From positions 62,001 to 126,000 of the forward strand of contig JARKIF010000057.1 of NCBI GenBank assembly GCA_029378245.1: a stretch of 64,000 nucleotides of DNA, in the 5' to 3' direction. This DNA is from Roridomyces roridus. Taxonomy: Eukaryota; Basidiomycota; Agaricomycetes; Agaricales; Mycenaceae. This document shows positions 24,076-35,844 of this stretch, one piece after another (position 1 is the stretch's first letter; every line of letters begins with the position of its first letter). The position numbers were made by a program, and so were the translations under genes. The notes beneath the pieces were generated by a model. The model saw only the letters and a program-made list of their open reading frames with translations. It was not told the DNA's origin and made no database searches.

Positions 24076-26553
24076 CTAATCAAAGAAAGGAACCCAAAAC
24101 ACATTGCGCACCTCAACATAAAGCGTAATATGATTCCTCAGAGCCACCTTCTCCCGGCTCCTCCACCCTATTTGATCTTCCCCTATATTCCAAGCACTCG
24201 GCACGGGCTCCATCACCTCGTCTGCCAGACAAAATTCTTCTGAAGGGGAGAGCGCCTGCAACAACCGCACGAGGAACACCGAAGCCTCATGGTACGCGAA
24301 TTGCTGGCCGAGGCAAATCCGCGGCCCAGCGTTGAAGGGGAGGAAGATGAATGGGTTGGGGGTCACTGTACCTACAGGTGATAACTTGAAAAAGAGCGCG
24401 GTGGGGCACGTACGGTACTTTTGCAGCCGTGCATCGAGGAAGCGATCCGGGTCCCACTCAGCCGCTAGAAGTCGTCAATATTCGAAAAATAACTGAGATG
24501 TCAGAGAGGAAAAAAAACAAGACAGACCATCAGGTCCCCACAAATCCGTCCGGCGCTGCATCGCCATCACACTGTACATGACCCTACAATAGATGTCAGC
24601 TGCAGGGCTATATAAGCAACTTGAACCGAAGTTGCCATACTTGGAATGTGCGGGAATATAAAAATCGGGTTTCCCGCTACCAGCCGGGGCAGGCAACGTG
24701 ACAGGCGTAATCGTGCTCCTGAAACACAGATGTTAGAAGTGGGGGAGATAAAATAAGAACATGGCATATACCGCATACTGTACGGGCTAGCTCAAGGATG
24801 TCAAAAAGAGCTTGAATATGACCGAGATAGCGACTCACACAGGAGGGTACACCCGCAGCGTCTCTGTCATCCCAGGTCAGCCTCTTTGGCACGTGAATCA
24901 TGGTGAGCACACACCATTGAGGACGGCCCTGAGAAACTTCATCTCCCTAAAGTCCTCCGGAGCTGGTGCCCGCGCGGGCCCGACAACCTCCAGCACCTCT
25001 GCGCGCAGTGTCGCCATCACAGCCGGGTGCTGGGTGAGCATGTACAGCGTGAATGTGAGTAGGCATGAAGTCTATGAATGCGCTCAGACAAACAAAAAGG
25101 ATGGCGGACGACGCACGGTATCACGCGCAGCTACACTAATATTGAGGATCTCATCCCGAAGAATCGTTTGATCTACAAAAGCCCTGTCAGCATGAAAGAC
25201 CGAACACAACCGTACACACACACCGTCGGTATAGTTGAGCAAGTGCTCCACAAGAGTCTCACCCTCCTGCACCTCCCGCTCCACCTCACCATTAACATCC
25301 AACTTCTCCTGATTCCTAACCTTTCCCATCCTCTGTACTGCCCCACTCAAAATCGGGTCAAGAAACGTCCGGATAACACCCATCGGCTCGCTCATTCGAT
25401 CCACCCAAAAGTCTCGTGGATGAAGAGCCCATGCGCCCCCAATGGAACCACGCTGAAAGACGATATCCTCTGCGGCGCTGAGAGCAGTGGCGAAACGCGT
25501 TGAAGGGGAGGGCGTCGAGACATTAGAAGAAGCAGAAGGCCCGGTGGGATAGGGCAGAGAAGCTTGGAGTGTATCCGGGTTGTGTCCGAAGAGGAACTCG
25601 CCGGAGGAGTCCGTCGTGAAACGCGATACGAGGTCCTGTCAAGATTACTCGATGACGGTTAGAGAAATGTATCTCCTACGGACCTGAAAGTCAACGGGAT
25701 GCCCCTCTGCCAGCCGCTTCTTGAGCTGCGCGATGGCAACCAAAGCGTGCTTGTCGAAAAGCTCAAAGTCGCTCACGCGGTCCCGCTTGAAGAACGGGCG
25801 AGTCATGGCACGGTGGAATCTTTCAAGAAGTCAGTGAGCACTGGATCTAGGGCAAGAGGTGGTAGACGTACTTCCATAAATCACCGTCGGCGCCAAAGAC
25901 TCCCGACCCAATGAACGAACCAAAAATCTCTTGAGTGTCTTGGCCTTTCTCGAAGTTGTTGAATTGAGTTGCCAGTATGATCTGACGACGGTCAATAACC
26001 AGTCCATGCGCACGAGACAATAACAACCTTGAGATGCTCGGGTTCGGTGGTGAAAAACTTGGCAGACAGTTAGCAGGTAATACGCGGAGAGAATCCAAGT
26101 CGGAACGCACCCTGTCCTGGAAGAGTATACGCATACAAAAGGTATGTCCGAGCGTCTTTGCAAGCACGGCGAGAGGTTCTCCTGTCGATGCATGAGTGAC
26201 TTTTTTCTTCAGCACGAAACATGGGATGAATGCTCACCTGGATAAGTTACCTTCGCATCCTTCAGCCCTTTGCGTACGAGATCGATTCCGCCGACAGAAG
26301 ATGGCACTGGTGGTGGCAAAATTGCTCCCCGCACCCACGCTGAACATCTGTCCCTGTACAGCTTGAGCTGCACTTTGACAGTGAATACAATTGGGAAGCT
26401 AAGGAAGCAGGCGGCGGCAAACAACAGTCCTGAGAATTGGAGCTCCGTGGAGCGGTGCACAAGCAATCGGATGCCCCAGGTGGCGAGTGGAGGCGCGAGG
26501 ATTCCAGGGAGGAGATCTTTCGCGAGGTAGAGGATTCCTGGTGGGAGGGCCAT
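24076..26553 (-). CDS. Cytochrome P450, CYP63-like
   Basis: About a dozen short exons read on the minus strand from ATG 26553 to TAG 24076-24078. The N-terminus ([19 protein letters not shown]) and membrane segment ([19 protein letters not shown]) resemble CYP63 enzymes of wood-decay fungi, which hydroxylate alkanes and aromatics. Then follow [20 protein letters not shown], the I-helix AARDTT (split by an intron), ETLRVYPP (ExxR), the WDPDRF segment and the haem loop [13 protein letters not shown] with the Cys ligand. All diagnostic motifs are present. The junction after VYPP needs an 8-nt microexon, and I am unsure of it; if wrong, a few residues are missing. It lies between the two arms' homologous blocks and has no counterpart in the left arm. 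Confidence 0.75.
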
Positions 26554-26879
26554 TGGGTTGATTGCGGCGAGTCCATCCCACCGCGTCTTTTTATTACCGC
26601 GTCTTGTGTCAGGCTCATGTCGTGATCAATTCAAGTGGCCCGTTTTGGTTAACCGTCTTATCAGTTTGTCGGAGAATCGAGTCGGAACAAGTCGGAATCA
26701 CTGGTGACAATGGCAGACGTGAGCTGGGCTCGTACGTTTACTTACACCAGATCCGTGTCGGGGCTTGACAACTTGAAGGAAGTGGTGGAGGGACGAGTGA
26801 CGATCGCGAGAGGAGAAACTTGATCGGTCCTGATGCGGTCACATGAGAAACAGACAAGGGTACAGTGATCGGCAATCAC

Positions 26880-28874
26880 ACCATCTCTTTCAAGTAATCT
26901 GGCAAACACGAGCTTTGGATATTGTCACGAATACTGATATTTAGTTTGGCTTCCACCAGTGGTGGTAGCCTGGCTTCGTCCCACGCGGCACCCAGCCCAA
27001 CCCAGAGTTGAAATCGACAAGGCGGATCCCTTTGGCGCGAAGTAGCTCTGAGAAACCAACATACTCGTTTTTCGCAACCTGTTTCCTGGGCACAAAAGTG
27101 AGAACCTAATTCCAAAGCGATGAACACAGTGTGCAATGCAACTCACTCCGACGTCGGCCACTCAACTCCCGGCATCGTAATGTCTTTCAACGCTGGGAAC
27201 ATTTTCGTATCAAGTGCGCGGAAGAATTGCGTTAGGGTAGGTTGGTTAGACGGCTACAACAAGTTCAGTTCCTGCAGAGGGGGAAAGCGTATGACTTGCA
27301 AGGGCGCAAAGTAACCGACGTAGATCTTGGTCAGCTTCGCGTGGGGGACGGTGCAAGTGAAAAGGTCGTTCGGAATGGTCTTTGCTTGATCAGAAACGGA
27401 GGAGTCTAAAAGTTTATACGTATTCGTTGCGCCTTGGTCCGTGGGTGCTGGATGGAGACGGTTTCCAAGTTTGGGCAGTTATCAAAAACTTTGCTCTGCG
27501 CCAAGACCTCGAGCGGCACTGAGAGCTCAGTCAATTTAGCGCGGTGTTGATGGATGAATGCGACCGCTGCAGCGACGTCGCCAGCAAGGTTTCCCAGTGT
27601 AACGATTCGCAGTTGGTCGAGGCTGTGTTCTTTTCTGAGTGCTCGACCAAGTTGTTGCTGCCAGATGCGCACGAGAGTTGGGAGAAGAAATCCAAGACGG
27701 ACGGTGTGCATTTCCAAACGTCGAGCGACGTGAGTTGGGGAAAGACGGTGAAACCTGCAGCCGAAGTAGGGAAGAAGAAATGGGGTGGCGTTGACAAGAT
27801 GAGGTGCGTAAGGGAAGCAAAGGGCGTGACGAGGGCGGGATTTGTAGCAGTCCAACTTTTTCGAGGTGGTGCAGGGTCAGTGCCATTCAGGTCCATGTCC
27901 AGCGGTTGGATCGTGGATGCCGAGTTAGACCGCGAAAGGGTCTTCAACGCTTCCATGGCCATCACCAACACCCGGTTTGACTGCGGATCGTGGGTTGGAG
28001 ATTTTCTGAGGTCAAAAGATCAAAGATATTGAATGGCAAACGTACTTGGCTGGTTTGTCAAACTTGACAATCGCTTTGAATTCCGAATTGAGCTGAAAGT
28101 TTGTTTTGTGTGTCGTTGGATACTTGGAGCTTTATGTGGATGCACTTGAGGGACGGTACGTTGCTCATCTGCAAGAAATGTTCGGGAAAGAGGTCATAGC
28201 CAGCTACGAGGAGGGGTTCAAGACTTTTGGACTGAGCCAAAGCCGAGGCCAACATCTTGGCTCGTTCAAGCAAAAGAGTGCTGCTGCCAACGGGGTGGAA
28301 CTTGAAGGGTCTGGGCCTGCGCTCGGTATGCGGAAAGTGGAAGATCCTCTGGTGGAGAGGCTCGGTGTGCAGTTGATGTGCAGTGGATCGTACCAGAAAA
28401 GAAACGGGTTTCGGCCCGTTCATCGGTATCTTCAAATTCCCGTCAACGACGATGACACGGCGAGGGTTGATACTCGCAAGTCCTTCGCACAGTCCACCAA
28501 CACGATCGGAGCTCTATATGATCAAAGAGAGGAACAAGTCTGTGATATTCGGGCTGTTTCCGAGAATGCGGAGCATTGCAGATCCAAACCCTCCCTCGAC
28601 TCGCAATTTTCGGATGAAAGGGCCGATTTCTGGATTATTGAGAAGAACGTTGGACAAAGCGTTGGCTTTGGCCGTTGTACGCAAGATTACGACATTATAC
28701 AACAACGATGTGTCAACGCGAAGCCAGGATTTGCGGACGAGAAGATAGGTCGATGAGGAGTAGCCGGCAGCTGTGAGTGGCTTCGCCGAAGTGTCTGAGA
28801 ACACCTTATCGGTTAGCTTGAGGCAGAGGAGAGAGGATTTCCGACACGATCTCGTCAGGGATACGGTCGGCCAT
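26880..28874 (-). pseudogene. F-box-like protein with an early frameshift
   Basis: The start MADRIPDEIVSEILSP (ATG at 28874) is a classic agaricomycete F-box N-terminus, but the expected continuation LKLTDKVFSDTS is in another frame. One extra nucleotide between the two explains it. Downstream come SSSTYLLVRKSWLRVDTSLL, PFIRKLRVEGGFG and ILGNSPNITDLFLSL, all typical of this F-box family. Leucine-rich segments follow (MEALKTLSR, FASLTHLILSTPPHF, FPQLTSLDVWKC). Exons at 28.4-28.0 kb and 27.97-27.4 kb belong to it; the C-terminus toward 26.9 kb is unclear. Probably a recent pseudogene. Confidence 0.6.
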
Positions 28875-29133
28875 GAAGGCGGAAAGAGAGTGCTGGCTGC
28901 TCCAAACACGGTCACACATTATCATGCCATAAGAAGCAACTTACCCCTAGTTCCCCAAATGCCACCAAAATCCTTCGACTGGAGCAACACCGTCATTACA
29001 CAGAAGAATCAATAAACACAAGAAAGGCTACAATAGTAATCGTCCAAAGTCACTGGGCAAGCGACGAGAGTACATATTCCTGGACATTCCGGTAGATTTT
29101 GGATGCAACTCTCAAACCGTTGCTGGCTATAGA

Positions 29134-30458
29134 TTAAACCGATGAATTTGAACTGATTTCCTTGTTCCCGATGGTCGGACTGTATTTCTGGGGGCCACGG
29201 TCATGCTCATGAGCGCCGTCGACCTGCCGGACGCCCAATATGATAGAAAGCGCGGGAATAATATTCTGAATTCACACAGTAAGGAAACCGACAGACTCGA
29301 TTCGGAAGACAACTCACGACGCCCTGCTTCCCAATCCCAAGAAAGATTCCGAAAGGTATTGAATCGATTTGTGGTTCAATCCTTGCTGTTGCAGCCAGGA
29401 GTATCCCGAAAACAAAATATAAGGCTCCAGATTCGATGCTGTGGCTCGTGAGCTGAAATGCTTTTAGAAATGGGAAACGCCTACATGATTGCCATAGCAT
29501 TATTCCAGTGCTTCCCCAGAGGATTTTTCTGAAGTGCGGAGTGTCGTTTCAGCCACCATATTCGGCCGGCTGTCGAAATGTCACATTCGAGAGGGTATAG
29601 AATGATAGTGGTCGCTTACCAGTGAGTCCAGTCAGAACCAAGTTTGTTATCGCAATCGAAAGGAAGCCAACTTGAGTAGCCGTGACGCTATCCAGCGAAT
29701 ATTGGATTGCCACCGCCAGAGCTAGACCTGAATCAACAACCCCAAGTTGCAAAAATAAAACGGACAACTCACCCGCTGTACAGAGCACGAGCATGACGGG
29801 TAAGACCACGACCGCTGTGAATCCACAGATTCAAAAACGTGCATCTGATAGAAGGCAATGCTCACCCTTGTTACGGCCCCATATCACATAACACCGATAT
29901 ACCTTTCCGAAATCAATCGTCAATCGAAGGTGTCGAGGAAGAACCTACGAATAGTGTGTCCCCCATCAACCTACAGAGTCAATGAGATGGAATCAAACTG
30001 AAGAGGAGTACCGACGCACATATTTAGCGCCAGTATGATGTGACTGACGGTGACGAAGGAATTATACGTTGCCAGGTAGTCGATGCCATTTTTGGGCCCA
30101 GGCTCGTACAGCGACTGCAGAGCCTGCACATAAAAGGCCAGCGAAAGAAGTTGGATGATCATCTGTGTGGCGTCTGCGAGGAACATGGTGCAGCTGGTCA
30201 ACAATAGAATGTTCCATCCCGTTGCCCCGCGACGAGAGAGAACATGAATAGCCGAAAAGAAGAAATGAACGTAGATTCCTGCGGTGGGAAGTATGGGCTG
30301 CGAGAGGTTGTGCTAGCTTTTCCGACGTCTATCGTAGAGAAAGAGTTCAAACTGAGACCGGTGAGTGAAGCTGAAGTAATGAGAACGCAGGGACCACTTA
30401 CGCCGGCTTGAACAATATTATAGACGAGGTCGTGCCAAGGGGAAGAAATGGACTCCAT
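29134..30458 (-). pseudogene. Membrane protein Y, right copy (splice donor lost)
   Basis: Paralogue of 7889-9209 with the same exons and nearly identical introns. The ATG is at 30458 and the TAA at 29134-29136. The donor of the second intron, TACG|GTAGGC in the left copy, reads TACG|ATAGAC here (about 30340). If that intron is retained, a stop codon follows within a few codons. The remaining exons are open, so the lesion is young. A rescue by a nearby cryptic donor cannot be excluded. Confidence 0.7.
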
Positions 30459-31121
30459 TGAAGCGGAGGATGGGAAGAAGGGAAGGACGATAGATTTAGC
30501 ACACCCCAGCGTTATGTATCATGGGTGTTCAAGGGTGCTGATGAGAACTCCCGAAACGTGCGACGACATACGCCGTGATGTACTTGGATGCATAGAGTTT
30601 TGGATCCAATGTGGGAAAGGTTGAAGGAGGATTTCCCATGATCTCTGTTCCCCGCAATGTAAAAAGCCGCCCGGCGTGGGTATCTGGAGAGCTCATGAAA
30701 CAGAGGAGTACTAGGAGCGGAAGCAGGCGGTGCGCAGGATCGAGGAAACCCAGATAGCAGTATTGTCTACAGCGAATGATGAAAATGAAGACAGGAATGA
30801 AGAATCCAGATCGCCGTTGTTTGGTTGGGGGAAGGAAAGGTAGTTTAGTGTCCGAGGTATACCAGCGGCGCAGCCGCAAGTTGCGGCATCGTTGGAGCGA
30901 TCGCTGGGCGGTCTGCGGACGGTCAGGGCGGGGTCTGGGCGGTCTGTGGGGCCGACCTGCTTCGGCAGGGGGTGGGGTTGCAGTGTGTCTCGATAGAGCT
31001 TGGCCGCCGGGTGACTTTGAGGTGCTTTGAGGTGACTACGAGGTGAGAATCAGAAAGGCTAAAGCATCCGACGCCTTTTTGATGATCAAAATCTGATCTC
31101 CAAGCTTTGCTCCCAACCATC
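30459..31121. promoter_or_regulatory. Shared promoter of X and Y (right)
   Basis: Counterpart of 7198-7888. The two intervals are clearly similar, including GC-rich blocks near the X side, though the small open frames in them differ. Confidence 0.5.
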
Positions 31122-32667
31122 ATGCACCGGCGCGAGAAGCTCGTATTCCCCGGAAACCCGGCATGGAGGCTCCGCATTCACCCCACCTCACCGCTTTTCA
31201 ACCGCGTCTGTGCAACCCACGGATCTAGCTGCCCCGAGTCGTCCTCCCTGCTTCAAGCTCTTCACCACGTACAAGACAGCTGGACCGCGGACGATCGTGC
31301 CGCACATCCCCCTTGGGCTCATGATCTCGTAGATTTGTACGGGATGAACCCATCTCTCTTCGCTGAAACTCATTTTTGCACTATAGATGTGGGCCTCACC
31401 AATGTGATGATTTATGCCGGCTTTTTCAAGTACTTGTGACTCCATTTCTTGCCTCGGGTCACTCATGCACGACCAGGGCCATAAAATCACAATTCACCAA
31501 ACCCTAAAACCCACCGTATCCGATGAGATTGCCTATTTACACGGCTCCAAAAAGTGGGACGCGCCTTGGGAATCTCCTCCGTCCGTTTCTTTGGATCCTA
31601 CTCTCGCGCATCTGCTAGACGCCCAGCAAAGTAGGTTGCGGTGTTTTCCAACATGTTTGAATGCTAAATCTGCTAGCCATCCTCGTCAAAACTCATCTTC
31701 AGGACATAAAAATCGCATACGACGCTATGGAAAATGCCGGGTTCTTCGCTCAGACAGCAGGTATGCATATACTTTGCTATCAACTCTTTCTCACACCAGG
31801 CAGCGTTTCTGAAAGCTGCATGCGTTTCCTGCGGTCATCCAACAAGCGCGTTCGGCGCTGGATTCAGCGGTTTCGACCGGCGCGATGAGCGGGGTTGGGA
31901 TCGCGCTGGGTATCAGCCGACGGGAGATCACTCGACGACTGCTTGGGAATTAAGAACGACCTATCAAATTGCGTATTTCGTCGCTTTGGGTCGGATCTTC
32001 CAGGTCAGTGGTACTAAAGGAATCAGAATGACTGTTGATTTTTCATAGATTCCCGCAGGGCATCTGGCGGCGTATGATCCGTGCTACTCGATAGTTGACG
32101 TGGTGCTCCTTGCTACGCTCGGCGTTCGTGCGTTTCGCAGAGGGGATCCGGGGGTCAGTCGTTGTTCTCCACTCATCCAATGACGACTCAATGTGGCACC
32201 ATTAGCTCAAAGCCCTCCGCACCTTCCGCACGCCAACGCTGTTTTACGCCCCTGGTGCTGAGCAGGTCATTTTCAAAGATGCCATCGCACGAATCGAGTC
32301 GATCTCCAACCTGATCATCTTGGGCGGAGATGCGTCGTGGTGCGAGGACGGGGTGGATGCTTTCAGTAAGTGTCCAAGTAATGATACTTTAAGGCCCCGC
32401 TCATGATATGGCAGCGGCCAACTACCGATCCGTGCCCGTTCCGGCGTACAACATGGCCATTGGTGGGGACGACTGCGAGGCGCCTTGTGGGGAGGATAAC
32501 CGGCTACAGTGGGTCCCACGGCCCAAGGTTGCGGCGTTCGATGCTGCGCGAGGGCCGGCGAGGGAGCCTTCTGTGAGACATGTACGGTTGAAATATCTTC
32601 TGGGTGCAGACACTGACTGTTTCCCTAGATCGTGATGCCGGATGGGAGTTTTGAACCAGACGATTAG
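31122..32667 (+). pseudogene. Gene X, right copy (two frameshifts)
   Basis: Start codon at 31122 and stop TAG at 32665-32667. Compared with the left copy there is a 1-nt insertion near 31433 (after AGFFKY) and a 4-nt insertion near 31783-31786. Both break the frame. The 3' half, missing on the left, is well preserved: VVLLATLGVRAFRRGDPG, FRTPTLFYAPGAEQVIF, NLIILGGDASWCEDG and AIGGDDCEAPCGEDNRL, with canonical introns. Family unknown. Since the left copy is damaged at other places, neither copy can make the protein, but together they outline the full gene. Confidence 0.65.
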
Positions 32668-32875
32668 GCACGGTGTGTTGTATACGGTACATCGAAAGAA
32701 TCGATCCGAACCCTCCGTCATCCGAATACGGTAGCAAAAAGATACCTACATCCAGTCATAATCCTCCCATCCTAAAGTCTCACGGAGTGTCTCCTGACAT
32801 ACGATGCTCCCACCATTCACACCCGAGTCAGCGCCAGCCGCCCAATCACCCCGAAATTCTCGCACAGAAAACACA

Positions 32876-32882
32876 TATAAAT
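32876..32882 (+). promoter_or_regulatory. TATA box of the carboxylesterase
   Basis: TATAAAT lies about 30 bp upstream of the ATG at 32909, so the 5' leader would be very short. Confidence 0.45.
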
Positions 32883-32908
32883 CGCTCGCCGGCGTTGGAT
32901 GTCCCTCG

Positions 32909-35308
32909 ATGTTCCCACTACTCTTGAGTGGCTTTCTCTCTCTACTGGTCTGCACGGACGCATCGCCCATCGTCTCCCTGTCGTATGGAACCTTCCAAGG
33001 GTTCAGCACCGGGAATTTGACGGCGTTCCTCGGTGTTCCCTTCGGGCAAGCGTACGTGGATCATCTGAATTCTGCAGTCTCATAAACTATTTCTTAGCGG
33101 ACGGTTCGAAGTCCCTCGTGCGCCGGGGATCCTCCACGGTGTGCAGAATGCGACCAACTTTGGGCCTACGTGCCCGCAACAATCGTCTAGCCTCTCTATA
33201 CCTGCCGGTGTTCAGTTTCCCGACATTGGGAACGGTGAAACGCTGCCCGATACGCCTGTGGTGATTTCCGAAGATTGTCAGTGGAATCCGACACCTCTAG
33301 ATCTTGCGTCCCTCACCAATCCTCCTAGGCTTGACTCTTGATGTGTACAAACCTGCGACTGCCAGCGCCAAATCGAAGCTTCCCGTTTTCGTTGTAGGTG
33401 AATCGAATGTTAGAGTTTCCATTGCTCACTTTGAAAGTGGATTTACGGGGGTGGTTTCGAGGACGGCAACTCTCGCAATACGAACTTGGACCCGATAGTC
33501 GAACGATCGATATCCACGGGTTCTCCGGTCGTGGTCGTAGCCATAAACTACCGTCTTACGGGTGATTATTTTAGGCTCTGAGATTCTTTACTCGTTGAAC
33601 TTTGAACTTTTTTGGCAGCGTTTGGCTTTTTGGCGGGAAAAGAAGTGGCTGCTGCGGGTGCCACTAACCTGGGTACACGCGACCGTGGGTGCAATTTGCT
33701 ACTGTGTGTCCCCAGTGACTGATACCTTGCGCAGAAATATTCGCTTTGCAGTGGGTGCAGAAGAACATCGCTGCATTCGGTGGAGATCCCACGCGTGTGG
33801 TGGTGTAATGTTTTCCCTGAATGCCAAGTATGATTGCATCTTCTGACCAAAGACGCAGGGGTGGCGTCAGTGCTGGTGCCATATCGACGGCAATTCTACT
33901 TCTGGATAACAAACCTGCGTCGAATACGTTGTTCCATGGGGCTTTCATGGTAAGTTAAACTCGCATTTATTCAGTCGATTTGGATCTGACGGTCTGTTCA
34001 ACAGGAATCGGGCTCACCCGCCACCACACCCTCCGTCGCTGATGGGCAGGCGGACTTTGACGGATTGGTCGCTGCAAACGGCTGTTCTCATGCCCGTGAT
34101 ACTCTCGACTGCCTTCGTCGAGTACCCTTTGCCTCGCTCATGGCCACTATAAATAACACTCCCAACTTGTTCTCGTTCCAAAGTCTCAATATTGTCTGGC
34201 GGCCGAGGGTTGACGGGGATGTAATCGTCAAGGACCCGTTGATTTCGGTGCAGGAGGGGTTGTACAGCAGGGCGAGTCATTCAGGCTAGTTGTTAGTATT
34301 CAGCTGATCTTGGAATGTAGATGCCGTTCTTGACGGGTGATTCGGACGATGAGGGGACGTGAGTAGCTGATATATATATTCTCAGTTCAAGAACACTGAA
34401 ACCCTTGCAGTATCTTCACTGTACCACTTTTGAACATCACGTCCGTTGGGTTTTTTCTCCGAAACACGCCGGCTGAGATCTATGCAGGACCGACGCAGAA
34501 TTCCTGAACTTCGTGCACTCCAAGTACGTTTCCCAACATTCTTCCGTGAAGCGAAGGCTCACATCATCTTAGCTACTTGCCCACCGCAACGCAAGGTCAA
34601 ATCGCCCAGGTCGCCCGCTTGTACCCTGCGGATCCTGCACAAGTTAAGACGCATGCTCCCTTTTTGGATGAATTTGACGGTGAACAAAGGGCTCTCCTTT
34701 TGGCACCGGGACTGCCGACCAACTCTCGTGTGTATCCCTTCCATTTTTTATTCAACAGTGTTTCATGGTCTTGCAGACCGCAATACAAGCGACTCGCGGC
34801 GTTCCAAGGCGATTTGGTATTCGTAGCGCCCCGGAGATCATTCCTCGAACATGCGTCTACGAGGCAGAATACCTGGAGTTGGTGTACGACGCCGTCTGTG
34901 CGTTCACCGAAAAATCACTGATATGCATGCCTTTAGTGAACAGGAGACTCAAAACGAGTTCAGAATTCGGTTCGTTCCACGCGAGTGATGAAACGATTTG
35001 GTTCCCTACCGAGCCGAACCCTGATTTCACGGCTTTGGATGCTCTCGGTCAGTGGGACTTTTCCTTTGTCTCCCCGTGCTAATGATTTCCAAGTCAACTT
35101 TATCAACACGCTCGATCCGAACAACCACGCCGGCGGTTCTAGCCACTCTTCGAAGGTTTTCTGGCCCAAGTGGAACACGGCATCTTCGACGGGTCCGACT
35201 TCCCTTCTGACTTTCAGCGATCCGAACGTCATCAACATCACGGCCGAGAATTTCAGGGTCGCAGCCTTTGATTTCTTGAATGAGCTGCTGTTCGATGAGG
35301 CGAAGTAA
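32909..35308 (+). CDS. Secreted type-B carboxylesterase/lipase
   Basis: About twelve exons join into a full-length protein of roughly 530 residues, stop at 35306-35308. It begins with a signal peptide (MFPLLLSGFLSLLVCTDA) and the family start SLSYGTFQGF...FLGVPFGQA. Then come RFEVPRAPGILHG, WIYGGGF (oxyanion hole), ALQWVQKNIAAFGGDP, the nucleophile elbow and FLTGDSDDEGT with the acidic triad member. FHASDETIWF holds the catalytic His. The nucleophile motif reads GVSAG (near 33860) rather than the usual GESAG, so the residue before Ser is changed. One intron near 34270 seems to use a GC donor. The enzyme should hydrolyse esters outside the cell. Its 3' end is duplicated at 5.6-6.0 kb. Confidence 0.8.
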
Positions 35309-35844
35309 AAGCTAATAATTGTCAACTTTTATCTGTACCTCTGATACTCTGCTTGGCCGCCAACTCTTTGTTTGAGGCTTTGCTCTTTGGGCAATTCACC
35401 GCGCCGTGGGGCCGCGGTGGGCGCGTGCACGCTGTAAGTTCAAAAGCCAATCACATGCATTTCTCCGCGAATAGGTTGCGTACTCGGCGCCAGCAGACGA
35501 TACGGCGATGTCATCCCGTCACGACTGGTAGGGATAGGCGCCCACGGTCGGAGATTGTACACTGGTTTCCAGGGATTACCCCGATGTACAAAACAAGTAA
35601 ACTTCGAATTCGCAGAGCCATAAGCCTAACCTAATTGACTGGAGCAATGAGGCAGCAATGTACTTGTGTAGTAAGAAAAATCATAGATATTGGAATTTTG
35701 GGAGATGCACGTCACTAGCTTCATTCAAACCAGTGAACGGAAGCAGAGCATCAGGGTGTTTGTTCCGGTGTCAGTGGACGCCGCCGCAGTGAAATGTTCT
35801 GACAGAGGAATTCGCGGCGAAGAAACGGAGGCGCCACGGAGGGT
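35309..35844. other. Intergenic region
   Basis: No gene found between the carboxylesterase and the tail-to-tail copy B. Confidence 0.4.
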
